From positions 96,189-160,188 of the forward strand of contig JAGPCT010000003.1 of assembly GCA_018057925.1 (NCBI GenBank): a DNA stretch of 64,000 nt. The letters run 5' to 3'. The notes under the pieces are model-generated. The model ran no database searches. It was not told the DNA's origin and saw only the letters and a program-made list of their open reading frames with translations. A program made the translations under genes and the position numbers. Each line of letters begins with the position of its first letter. Position 1 is the stretch's first letter. Origin of the DNA: Saprospiraceae bacterium (lineage in GTDB: Bacteria > Bacteroidota > Bacteroidia > Chitinophagales > Saprospiraceae). Of the stretch, positions 30,101-38,439 are shown in pieces.

Positions 30101-33100
30101 CTACAGCGGCGAAGCATGGTCCTGATCCGTCCGGGTCCTCTGATGTAGCTTTAATTTTTACAACACCCAAAGAGATATCGTTTGGTCCGGGTACATATTG
30201 TGCCGGATTTGCATTTATATTATCAAAAGCTCCATCTCCTGATGTGCTCCATGTTAAATTGGTGGCATTCTGAATGTTAGCAACAAGATTTACCACATCT
30301 CCTGCACAGATGTTTTGATCTGAGCCAACATTTATTGAAACAGGGTTAGCGCATCCACAATCGGTTACTATAATGTCAATTGATGCTACTGAGGTACATC
30401 CGGCGCTATTCGTAAATGAATAATGCAAAGTGTATGTTCCGGGTGCACTTGGGTCGAATTGATTACCTATGACATTGATACCGCTCCATGTTCCGCCTGA
30501 AGGATTAGCAATTAGATTGACGGGAGCATCTCCGGCACATAAATTACCTATTGGTGTAATATCAATGACGGGTAATGGATTAACGACAATAAACATAGCA
30601 TCAGAAGCCGGACAATTTCCAGCAATACTATAAGTTATTATATGCGTACCGACGCTGGCTACAGTTGGGTTGAAAGTATTGCCTGATATGCCGGCTCCAC
30701 TCCATACTCCTCCTGCTGGAGTGGCATTCAATAAGACTGGTGTGGCATCTTCACATAGAGGTGTCTGTTGCGTAAGGTTTATTGTAACAGTAATAAATGT
30801 CAGTACGACATTATCCGAAACAGGACTACAAGGGCCTGATCCGTCCGGGTCTTCCGTCGTCAATGTCAGAGTGACAGAACCGGAGTTGATATCTGAAGCA
30901 CTGGGTGTGTAGGTGGCATTTAATAAATTGGGGTTGTCAAATGTACCAGAACCGGACGTTGACCAAATAGCATTAGTAGCAATTGTAATGTTTCCGGATA
31001 ATGTATAAGTCGAACCGCTACATACATTGGCATCAATACCGGCATTGGCGGTAGCAGGATTTGTACACGCACAATCGATTACAATGATTTCAGTAGTTTG
31101 AGATGAAGTACAGCCGTTGCTATTTGTATAAGTGTATGTAATGGTAAAGTTTCCTGCCATTGAAGGAATAAATTGTCCACCTGATACGTTAGGTCCTGAC
31201 CAGATTCCACCTGTTGGGCTTGCATTAAGATTAAGTGGAGGGTCATTAAGACAGATAGATCCATTAGGAGGTATTGTTATAACCGGCAATGGATTTACTA
31301 CTATTGTGGTCGTTTTACTGGTAGGACAATTTCCGCCAATACTATATGTTATTGTATGCGACCCTACGCCAGCAGCAACCGGATTAAATATAATTCCAGT
31401 GACGCCATTACCACTAAATACACCACCACTTGGTGTAGCAGTAAGTGTAACAGTGCTTGAGTTAATGCATAATGGATTTGTTGGATCAATAACAATATTT
31501 GTATTTTCAAACGTAATCACAACTTGATCTTCAGCGGCCTGACATGGGCCATTTCCATCAGGGTCAGTTCCTGTCAGGGTTAATGTGATGCTACCATCGG
31601 CAACATCAGAAGCGCTTGGAGTGTATGTTGTATTCAAGTTATTGGCATTGGAAAAAGTTCCGGTTCCATTTGTTGTCCAAATGTAAGAAGCTGCATTAGA
31701 CCCTGTACCGGAAACCGATTGAGCCCCTGTAGGACAAAAAACTAAATCTGGTCCAGCATTTACGACAACCGGATTTACACAATTGCAATTGACAACTTCT
31801 ATTGTGGTATTCGCAAAAGCACTACATTGATTAGCATCTGTATATTGGTAGGTAACAATAAAATTGCCCGGTATTGAAGGGGTAAAAGTTGTTCCGGTGA
31901 CTCCTGAACCAGTGAATATTCCGCCTGAAGGAGTCCCAATTAAAGTTATCGCAGGGTCATCTATACATAAGGTTGCCACCGGGTCAATAGAAGCAGTAGG
32001 TGCCGGATATACAGTTATTTGAATGGTTTGAGTACCAATACATCCGCCTGTTAGTGTATAAGTAAGAGTATGTTGTCCAGGGCCGGCAATATTGGGGTCG
32101 AATTTGTTTCCATTTATACCGGGTCCAGTCCAAACACCGTTTGTAGGAGTAGCATTTAAAGTTATACTTTGGTTATTTGAACACAATGGCGATACCGGTG
32201 TGATATTTATTGGAGTATTTGTAATGGTAAGAATCATTTGGTCAGATACCGGGCTGCACGGTCCATTCCCATCATGATCTATTGTAGTTAAAGTAAGTAT
32301 AACGGAGCCGGCAGCAATATCATCTGCACTTGGAGTATAGATTGTATTTAAATTACTTGCATCTACAAAGGTTCCGGTGCCACTTGAGGACCAAACAACT
32401 TGAGTTGCAACATCTACTTGGCCGTAAAGCGTATATGACCCTCCAATACATACGCTTCCATCTGCTCCAGCATTGACTATTGCGGGGTTTTGGCATGAAC
32501 AGTCATTTACTTTCACTACTATTGATGTAAGATTAGTACATCCTTCAGAATCGGTATAAGTATATAATACTGTAAATTGACCTACTGACGCCGGTGTAAA
32601 TATATTACCGGATACATTCGTGCCTGACCAGTATCCTCCCACTGGAGTTGCCGACAATGTTACGGATGCACTATCCTTACATAAAGGCGGAATAGGGGCA
32701 ATTACGATGTCAGGTAGCGGTTTAACTTCAATATCCATTGAATAAGGTGTGGCGCATTCTGAGCTGAAAGGGGTAAAGGTATATGTAGATATACCGGATG
32801 AGGATGTATTGATAAATGGTGGATCCCATGTCCCTGATATAGCGGGATTATTGGAAGAAGTGCCCTGTAAGGCATCGGGAATAGCACCATAACAATATGG
32901 TCCCAGTTGATTAAACGTAGGGACTGTCGGTTCAAGAATCGTTATATCAAGCGTTGTTACTTTGGAACATTGGTTTTGATCCGGGGTGAATGTGTATGTT
33001 TGTGTACCTACTGTTGAAGTGTTGACGACAGCGGGATTCCAGGTTCCTGATACGGGTGGATTGTCATTTGATACTATGGGTAATGTTGCTCCAGCTTCAT

Positions 33101-34601
33101 TTAGACAAAATGGGCCTATTGGATTAAATGTAGCAAATGGGGGCTCATAAATTATGACGGTCAATGTGGTTTGAGTATTGCAGAATCCCGGTTCAGGAGT
33201 AAAGGTATAAATTGATGGACCTAATGTAGAAGTATTTATCACTGCCGGACTCCAACTGCCCGGAACAGGGGGAAAGTCGTTGGATTGGAGTGGTAGGTCA
33301 GGTGCGATGGTGTTCTGACAAATAGGATCAATCGAGTAGAAGGTTGGTGTTGCTGGTTCTTCTATTGTGATTGACATGATATATGGAGTTGAACAAAATT
33401 GGGCGTCAGGTGTAAATGTATAATTGAATGTTCCGGAACTGTTGGTGCTGATAGTTGAAGGACTCCATGTTCCGGTAATAACCGGATTATTTTCGGAAGA
33501 ATTGCTCAAAATACCCGGTATATCATTTTTGCAATAAGGTCCTAATTGGCTGAATTCAGGTATGATCTGAGGTTTTATCTCAATATTCATTGAAAATTGA
33601 GTCGCACATTCATTGGAATTAGGTGTAAAGGTGTATGTAAATATCCCTGGTATTGAAGTGTTTATTACTGAAGGACTCCAAGTGCCATTTATAGGTGGAG
33701 AGTTGTTAGAACTTCCGGGTAAAGTAGGTGGATTGCTATATTGACATATTGCCCCAATAGGACTAAAGGTTGTATTTATAGGATCGTTTACCTTAATATC
33801 CATTGTCACCGGCACAGCACATTGACCAGCATCCGGAGTAAATGTGTAAGTTGTTGTTCCGGCAGGAAAGGTACTTACCGGACTTGGTGACCACGAGCCT
33901 AAGATAGGTGGGTTGTCATTAGAACTACCCGGTAAGGTTATAGGATTATCATTAAGGCAAAGTGGGTTTATTTGCGTAAAAGCTGGTTTGGTCGGACTAT
34001 TTACTGTTATGGACATGGTAGTCTGGGTAGCGCATTGGCCGGGATTAGGCGTAAAGGTGTAGGTAAAGGTGCCGGGATTAGAAGTGTTTATTATTGCCGG
34101 ATTCCAAGTTCCAGTTATGCCGGGATTGTTGGTAGATGTCCCCGATAAAATGCCCGGAGTATCCCCTTTACAATATGGACCAAATGGATCAAAAGTGGGG
34201 ACGGTAGGGTCTTCAATGACGATTTGAAGTGTTGCTATCTTTGCACACAATCCTGGGGTAGGAGTAAATGTGTAAGTAAATGTGCCGGGAGTGGACGTAT
34301 TAATTACTGCAGGACTCCAAGTGCCTGTTATTGCGTGGTTTTCATTTGATGATCCTGGAAGGACGCCCGGAGAGTCACCCATGCAATACGGTCCCATTGG
34401 ATCAAATGTAGGTTGTACTTTTGGTAAGATTTCGATATCCATCGTTGTTGGTAGAGCGCATTCAGTAGCTAAAGGAGTGAAAGTAAAGGTAAAAATTCCC
34501 GGGGTAGTCATATCAATTGTTGATGGAGACCAAGTGCCTTTTATACCGGGTGAGTCGTTGGAATTGGTAGGCAAAACCGGGGCTGAATCATACTGGCACA
34601 A
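27129..34601 (-). CDS. Giant repeat protein, C-terminal part after an in-frame stop; T9SS type B (gliding motility-associated) C-terminal domain
   Basis: This is the continuation of the gene that starts at 37991: same frame, same repeat, separated only by TGA at 34605-34607. No methionine start with a signal is present (the first possible codon is TTG at 34601), so on its own it would not be exported. It holds the end of the split 71-residue repeat and eight more such units (to about 32710), then a run of units of about 240 residues, each with Val-Cys-x-Gly, Asp-Pro-Asp-Gly-x-Gly-Pro-Cys and Gly-Gly-x-(Trp/Phe)-Ser-Gly motifs. The final ~95 residues (NIFVPNIFTPNGDGIND to GDVTLIR) are the gliding motility-associated C-terminal (type B sorting) domain. 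It is either a broken adhesin gene or a base error in the sequence. Confidence 0.8.
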   Translation of the reverse strand: MCQYDSAPVLPTNSNDSPGIKGTWSPSTIDMTTPGIFTFTFTPLATECALPTTMDIEILPKVQPTFDPMGPYCMGDSPGVLPGSSNENHAITGTWSPAVINTSTPGTFTYTFTPTPGLCAKIATLQIVIEDPTVPTFDPFGPYCKGDTPGILSGTSTNNPGITGTWNPAIINTSNPGTFTYTFTPNPGQCATQTTMSITVNSPTKPAFTQINPLCLNDNPITLPGSSNDNPPILGSWSPSPVSTFPAGTTTYTFTPDAGQCAVPVTMDIKVNDPINTTFSPIGAICQYSNPPTLPGSSNNSPPINGTWSPSVINTSIPGIFTYTFTPNSNECATQFSMNIEIKPQIIPEFSQLGPYCKNDIPGILSNSSENNPVITGTWSPSTISTNSSGTFNYTFTPDAQFCSTPYIMSITIEEPATPTFYSIDPICQNTIAPDLPLQSNDFPPVPGSWSPAVINTSTLGPSIYTFTPEPGFCNTQTTLTVIIYEPPFATFNPIGPFCLNEAGATLPIVSNDNPPVSGTWNPAVVNTSTVGTQTYTFTPDQNQCSKVTTLDITILEPTVPTFNQLGPYCYGAIPDALQGTSSNNPAISGTWDPPFINTSSSGISTYTFTPFSSECATPYSMDIEVKPLPDIVIAPIPPLCKDSASVTLSATPVGGYWSGTNVSGNIFTPASVGQFTVLYTYTDSEGCTNLTSIVVKVNDCSCQNPAIVNAGADGSVCIGGSYTLYGQVDVATQVVWSSSGTGTFVDASNLNTIYTPSADDIAAGSVILTLTTIDHDGNGPCSPVSDQMILTITNTPINITPVSPLCSNNQSITLNATPTNGVWTGPGINGNKFDPNIAGPGQHTLTYTLTGGCIGTQTIQITVYPAPTASIDPVATLCIDDPAITLIGTPSGGIFTGSGVTGTTFTPSIPGNFIVTYQYTDANQCSAFANTTIEVVNCNCVNPVVVNAGPDLVFCPTGAQSVSGTGSNAASYIWTTNGTGTFSNANNLNTTYTPSASDVADGSITLTLTGTDPDGNGPCQAAEDQVVITFENTNIVIDPTNPLCINSSTVTLTATPSGGVFSGNGVTGIIFNPVAAGVGSHTITYSIGGNCPTSKTTTIVVNPLPVITIPPNGSICLNDPPLNLNASPTGGIWSGPNVSGGQFIPSMAGNFTITYTYTNSNGCTSSQTTEIIVIDCACTNPATANAGIDANVCSGSTYTLSGNITIATNAIWSTSGSGTFDNPNLLNATYTPSASDINSGSVTLTLTTEDPDGSGPCSPVSDNVVLTFITVTINLTQQTPLCEDATPVLLNATPAGGVWSGAGISGNTFNPTVASVGTHIITYSIAGNCPASDAMFIVVNPLPVIDITPIGNLCAGDAPVNLIANPSGGTWSGINVIGNQFDPSAPGTYTLHYSFTNSAGCTSVASIDIIVTDCGCANPVSINVGSDQNICAGDVVNLVANIQNATNLTWSTSGDGAFDNINANPAQYVPGPNDISLGVVKIKATSEDPDGSGPCFAAVDELTIIISKTIISFTQVNPLCIDGEKITLVATPSGGVFSGNGVTGNTFDPAIAGIGNHIISYHTNGNCPADKSITITVNPLPNPVITPITGVCKDDPAISLTAIPAGGIFSGDHVNNGLFTPSIPGTFEIIYTVQDANGCIGTTSIFITVEDCDCTTPVTVNPGTNQTICSTEKVNLNGIINGASGGTWTTAGDGVFNDPTLLNAVYTPGTNDILNGKVKLTLTSIDPDGNGPCSPVNSSIIITIQELVINIAKVNDLCVSATSIELSATPSGGIFTGLGVTGTSFDPNKAGVGIHTITYTVTGNCSGQQQIQIKVLPLPNIQITTVPDLCLNDGAVILTANPSGGVFSGDGVNGNTFTPDKIGTFEVFYSYTDPFGCSNNSKIEIKVKDCGCANPASVDAGKDITICAGEKVQLSGIISNAPGAIWTTKGSGTFDNIQNLLTEYTPSQSDIVKGTVVIQLTTLDPDGAGPCNPAFDQLIINITPLPEIKLFNIPDELCIDAAFVTLNATPSGGTWSGNGISNNIFDPAKAGLGVHTITYTFFNGNCKAEDTTHIAVIDCGCNSLVSINAGPDLHICSENNITLNGIVTGSSQVLWTTNGSGTFTNPVSPITQYIPSAQDRLNKTVTLTLTSPDPDGDGPCSASFDQMNLTITTLIEVDLLIQNTDCQSQTGSITILPPASDRYIFSVDSGSTFSGLPYFDELLPGNYTLIFKDPESGCQSNKPFSINPPPFVSAQFKIVSKACSNSKSNYIDIISSQNLTFPIDIYLDSVLILTTNSLPIQLDNLEQGDHIVKLLDAKDCEVLKNFTIKSSSGIDIDIQGVYVVDEGESTTLIPIITSPYSSITWTPTDYLSCTDCPTPTTKPEEPITYHVLVTDEQGCQDSISVRVIIRKDINIFVPNIFTPNGDGINDYVSVFADHHIKKIDNLKIFTRWGELVYEKSDFLPNIESEGWNGKFRNADMDPAVFAWVVQVTIPGEGVRIIKGDVTLIR

Positions 34602-36760
34602 AGGTCATATTGGAGCAAAAGTAGGTAAAGTAGGCGCCTTGATGGTTATGTCAAGAGTTGCTGTTGTTGCACATATTCCGGCATCCGGTGTAAATGTATA
34701 GGTGAATGTTCCCGGTGTGGAAGTATTTACAGGTTGTGGACTCCAGGTTCCTGTAATTGCAGGGCTATTGGTTGAAGAATTAGGTAATGTTATAGGAGTG
34801 GAATTCTGGCAAAGTGGATTGATGGGGTTGAAGGTTGGTACGACGGGCGGATTTACAACTATGTTCATGGTAGCTTGGTCAGCACATTGGCCAGCATCCG
34901 GTGTAAAAGTATAGGTGAATGTTCCTGCGGAAGTTGTATTTATGACGGAAGGATTCCAGGTTCCGGTATATGATGGGCTATTGGTGGATGTTCCCGGTAA
35001 GATATCCGGCGTTTCATCTTTACAATATGGTCCCAATGGATCAAATGTTGGTACGATTGGGGCGTCTATTGTTACTTGAATTGTTGCTGTAGAAGCACAA
35101 ATTCCTGCATCCGGTGTAAAGGTATAAGTAAATGTTCCCGGGGTTGATGTATTAATAGTTGTAGGATTCCAAGTTCCGGTAATGGCAGGGCTATTGGTTG
35201 AAGATCCGGGTAAAATATCTGGTGTGTCTCCCTTGCAATAAGGACCAAGTGGGTCAAAAGTGGGCGTAATTCTAGGTAATATCTCAATGGACATAGTGGT
35301 AGGTAAAGCGCATTCGGAAGCTTGGGGTGTAAATGTGTATGTAAATATTCCAGGATTGGACATGTCTATAATTCCCGGAGACCAAGTTCCTTTTATTCCG
35401 GGTGAATCATTGGATGTCGTAGGCAATCCGGGTGCAGGGTCGTTCTGACAAAGTGGTCCAATTTGTGTAAAAGACGGCGTAATTGGTGCGTTGATTGTTA
35501 TATCTAACGTTGTCGGCAATGCGCATATTCCTGCATTGGGTGTAAATGTATAGGTAAATGTTCCCGGTGTAGAAGTGTTGACTGGTGAAGGACTCCATGT
35601 GCCCGGAATAGCAGGACTGTTGGTAGATTGCGATGGAAGTGTAATGGGTGTTGAGCCTTGACATATTGGAGCTACAGGGTCAAAGGTCGGTATAACCGGT
35701 GGGTCAATTACAATGGTCATAGTAACTTGTTCGGCGCATATACCTGCATCTGGTGTGAAAACATAGGTAAAAGTTCCTGCTGCAGAAGTACTTATTACGG
35801 CAGGATTCCATGTTCCGGTGATGGCAGGACTATTGGTAGAAGATGATGGCAGGATATCCGGTGTATCATCTTTGCAATAAGGACCTAATTGATTGAAAGT
35901 AGGTACAGCCGGCGTATTGATTACAACTGTCATTGTAGTCTGTTCCGCACATATACCTGCATCCGGTGTAAAAGTAAAAGTGTATGTGCCCGGTGTCGTT
36001 GTATTGATGGTGCCGGGATTCCATGTTCCAGTGATCCCTGGGCTATTGTTGGATGTGCCGGGGAGAGTATCAGGGTTATCATTTTTACAATATGGACCTA
36101 ATTGGTCGAATGTAGGAACAATTTTGGGTTCAACAACAATTGACATAGTTGTTGGAACGGCGCATTGACCTGCGTTTGGTGAAAATGTAAAGGTAAATGT
36201 TCCCGGTGTTGATGTATTAATTGAACCGGGTACCCATTTGCCTGTGATGCCCGGATTATCATTAGAAGTTGTCGGTATTGTGGGTGGTGTACTATTCTGA
36301 CAAAGAGGTCCTATAGGGTCAAAAGAGGGTACTGTTGGCGCATTAATTACAATGGTCATTGTTGTTGTTGTTGCACAGATACCGGCATTTGGCGTAAAAG
36401 TGTAGGTAAATGATCCGGGTGTGGAAGTGTTTATTGTTGCAGGATTCCAAGTTCCATTAATGCCGGGAGAATTGGTTGAGGTAGGGGGCAAAACGGGTGG
36501 TGTTGCACCTTGACAATAGGGTCCTAATTGATTGAAAGTAGGTACTGTAGGCGCAATAATTTCAATAGTTAAATTAGCTAAAGTGGCACATTCACCGGTG
36601 TTTGGTGTAAATGTATATGTAAAGATGCCCGGATTGGCTGTATTGATAACGGCAGGTGACCAAGTGCCCGGCACACCATTGTTGGATGTTCCCGGTAGAG
36701 AAGGTGCTGAATCACCTTGGCAATATGGTCCAAATGCTGAAAATGTCGGTACTGTGGCTG
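32710..36760 (-). repeat. 19 tandem 213-bp repeats coding for 71-residue domains
   Basis: Units follow the pattern Pro-Thr-Phe-x-x-x-Gly-Pro-Tyr-Cys, Leu-Pro-Gly-(Thr/Ser)-Ser, Gly-Thr-Trp-(Asn/Ser)-Pro, Asn-Thr-Ser-x-Pro-Gly-Thr, Phe-Thr-Tyr-Thr-Phe-Thr-Pro, Cys-Ala. I count ten complete units before the internal stop, one split by it, and eight after. Several neighbours are very similar at the DNA level, which suggests recent duplication or gene conversion. Confidence 0.85.
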
Positions 36761-37991
36761 GCGTGACCGTCAGGTTGAGTGTAATGATTTTAGGACAATT
36801 AGGAGCATCCGGGACTGTATCAGTGACTCCAAACACGGATTGTGTATAAGTTACCCCATTGAAGGTATAGCTTTCTCCTTGACATATCGTCACATTGGAT
36901 GTTTCAGCCCCATAAGGAAGGAAGTCAATAGTGATAATATTGCTTTTTAGTTTGTCTCCGCTACAATTGACGTCTGCACTTACAACCAACATTACTTCGT
37001 CTCCTTCTTGTAAGCCACTTATTGTTATTTGATCGGCATCGACATTTTGGCTAAATCCATTGACCAGCCATGTATAAGTGATTGGCGGTGTAACTCCTGT
37101 CAACGTGGAATAAAAGGTGATTTCATCGACCGGACAAACAGGGAGGACTGGATCGCTTACAATAGAAAGGGTAGGGACTTCTGTTGAGAAACTATTACTT
37201 TTTATAAAAACCCCAGAGTCATAAATGTTGTCAGAAAGGTCAGCAATGGCAAGTTTGATGGTATAAAGTCCGCATGGTTCGATGTCGTGTGTAGCGGTTA
37301 GCGTAGTCGTCAATCCATCATAAACTATGGTAGTGCTTCCACTGTTGTTAATATAGTATTGACTAAAAGGAGATCCTGCACCCATTGCTTGGCATGTAGA
37401 GATATTATAGCCTCCTCCGGCTGTACCACTATTGATTGAGTTGATGGTTACCGGGATATTTGTTCCGGGTACTAAGGCGAGATTCTCTTTTCCGGTGATG
37501 CCTGGTCCACTTAAAAAGAAGCCAAATACATCATTGTATGGGCTACAGTTATACTCTGGATATTCCTCTGAACCAAATACAAACTCAAAATTAATCTGTG
37601 AACCAATGGCTTTAAATTGAAATTCTAAGTAAGCAAGGTCTTTTTTTGTACCTGTAATGATGGTATTTAAGTCTGCATCCGGAGTATTACTGCCTGAAAA
37701 TCCTGTACTTGCTTGACTTCCAGCTGATTTATTGATATCGGTTACTTTGCCGGTGGATAATACGACACCATTGGTCATAGGTAAAGATGTTCCATTGGCA
37801 GTAAATATTCCCTTCGCATTCGAATTGCCGACATAAGTAGCACTGATAACTTCAACTCCCGGCCCAACTAGCTCTTGAGCCATTGCCATCGCATTAGCAC
37901 CGGTATTGACCGTAAATTGACTATATGATTGAAACTGGAAAATTGCGACAAGAAAAACTACAAGTGTAATTTTGTAAAAAAGAGAATGCAT
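34605..37991 (-). CDS. Giant repeat protein, N-terminal part with choice-of-anchor L domain, ended by premature TGA
   Basis: The 1,128-residue N-terminal part of an exported adhesin-like protein. The start at 37991 (MHSLFYKITLVVFLVAIF) gives a clean signal peptide ending SYSQ; the frame extends 20 codons upstream, but that part precedes the signal. The choice-of-anchor L domain covers about residues 25-240, with FVFGSEEYPEYNCSPYNDVFGFFLSGPG split around FGSEEYPEY and NDVFGFFLSGPG. One Ig-like region follows, then ten 71-residue repeats. The frame ends at TGA 34605-34607 inside the 11th repeat, where sister repeats read Ile-Gly-Pro-Leu-Cys and this one Ile-stop-Pro-Leu-Cys (GGA changed to TGA). 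Without the downstream sorting domain this product would not be handled by T9SS. Confidence 0.82.
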   Translation of the reverse strand: MHSLFYKITLVVFLVAIFQFQSYSQFTVNTGANAMAMAQELVGPGVEVISATYVGNSNAKGIFTANGTSLPMTNGVVLSTGKVTDINKSAGSQASTGFSGSNTPDADLNTIITGTKKDLAYLEFQFKAIGSQINFEFVFGSEEYPEYNCSPYNDVFGFFLSGPGITGKENLALVPGTNIPVTINSINSGTAGGGYNISTCQAMGAGSPFSQYYINNSGSTTIVYDGLTTTLTATHDIEPCGLYTIKLAIADLSDNIYDSGVFIKSNSFSTEVPTLSIVSDPVLPVCPVDEITFYSTLTGVTPPITYTWLVNGFSQNVDADQITISGLQEGDEVMLVVSADVNCSGDKLKSNIITIDFLPYGAETSNVTICQGESYTFNGVTYTQSVFGVTDTVPDAPNCPKIITLNLTVTPATVPTFSAFGPYCQGDSAPSLPGTSNNGVPGTWSPAVINTANPGIFTYTFTPNTGECATLANLTIEIIAPTVPTFNQLGPYCQGATPPVLPPTSTNSPGINGTWNPATINTSTPGSFTYTFTPNAGICATTTTMTIVINAPTVPSFDPIGPLCQNSTPPTIPTTSNDNPGITGKWVPGSINTSTPGTFTFTFSPNAGQCAVPTTMSIVVEPKIVPTFDQLGPYCKNDNPDTLPGTSNNSPGITGTWNPGTINTTTPGTYTFTFTPDAGICAEQTTMTVVINTPAVPTFNQLGPYCKDDTPDILPSSSTNSPAITGTWNPAVISTSAAGTFTYVFTPDAGICAEQVTMTIVIDPPVIPTFDPVAPICQGSTPITLPSQSTNSPAIPGTWSPSPVNTSTPGTFTYTFTPNAGICALPTTLDITINAPITPSFTQIGPLCQNDPAPGLPTTSNDSPGIKGTWSPGIIDMSNPGIFTYTFTPQASECALPTTMSIEILPRITPTFDPLGPYCKGDTPDILPGSSTNSPAITGTWNPTTINTSTPGTFTYTFTPDAGICASTATIQVTIDAPIVPTFDPLGPYCKDETPDILPGTSTNSPSYTGTWNPSVINTTSAGTFTYTFTPDAGQCADQATMNIVVNPPVVPTFNPINPLCQNSTPITLPNSSTNSPAITGTWSPQPVNTSTPGTFTYTFTPDAGICATTATLDITIKAPTLPTFAPI

Positions 37992-38052
37992 AAAATTAGA
38001 TTTTTTGTCGGTTGATTCTCTCCTTTCTATTGGTTGTTGCCTTCTTAGCACA

Positions 38053-38060
38053 CAAAATTA
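38053..38060 (-). promoter_or_regulatory. Candidate -7 box of the giant choice-of-anchor L gene
   Basis: On the minus strand TAATTTTG matches TAnnTTTG and lies about 60 bases before the chosen start at 37991. No clear -33 TTG was found at the expected distance. It supports the shorter start rather than the one at 38051. Confidence 0.4.
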
Positions 38061-38439
38061 ATGAAAAAATTACTTATTTAATGATTTGTGTTAAAATATT
38101 TGAATACTTAAATAATTAATATAATTTATCGAAAATTTACCATATTAAATTAGTAAATAATCAAGTTTTTAAAATTATTATTGGAATATTGGGTTAGATA
38201 AGTGCCAAATATTATTTTTTAGCTTTATTCAGGTTAATTCACTTGATTTGTAAAACATTATTTTATTACAAGTGTAATTTCTTCTTTGATCATGATGATT
38301 GAATCTGGACAATAGTTACCTGAGTTATGTTTATAAACTCAACTATTTTCTATATTCTGCAAATACTTGATTAAATTGCAATAAAAGTTCTTTCTTTTAT
38401 TTGATTACAACAACAATTATTATTTATCTTAGCGTAGTT
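38061..38439. other. Divergent AT-rich intergenic region
   Basis: It lies between the giant minus-strand gene and the DUF4403 gene. TTTG at 38400-38403 with TATCTTAG at 38425-38432 is a possible promoter for the latter (spacing 21, one mismatch). Nothing else was recognised. Confidence 0.4.

Noticed and set aside
34605..34607. Stop codon reassignment or selenocysteine at the internal TGA
   Set aside because: TGA ends many ordinary genes here, the expected residue is Gly as in sister repeats, and no SECIS-like hairpin is evident right after it.
34702..36849. Regularly spaced direct repeats suggesting a CRISPR array
   Set aside because: The period is 213 bp, the repeats are coding and imperfect throughout, and there are no unique spacers or cas genes.
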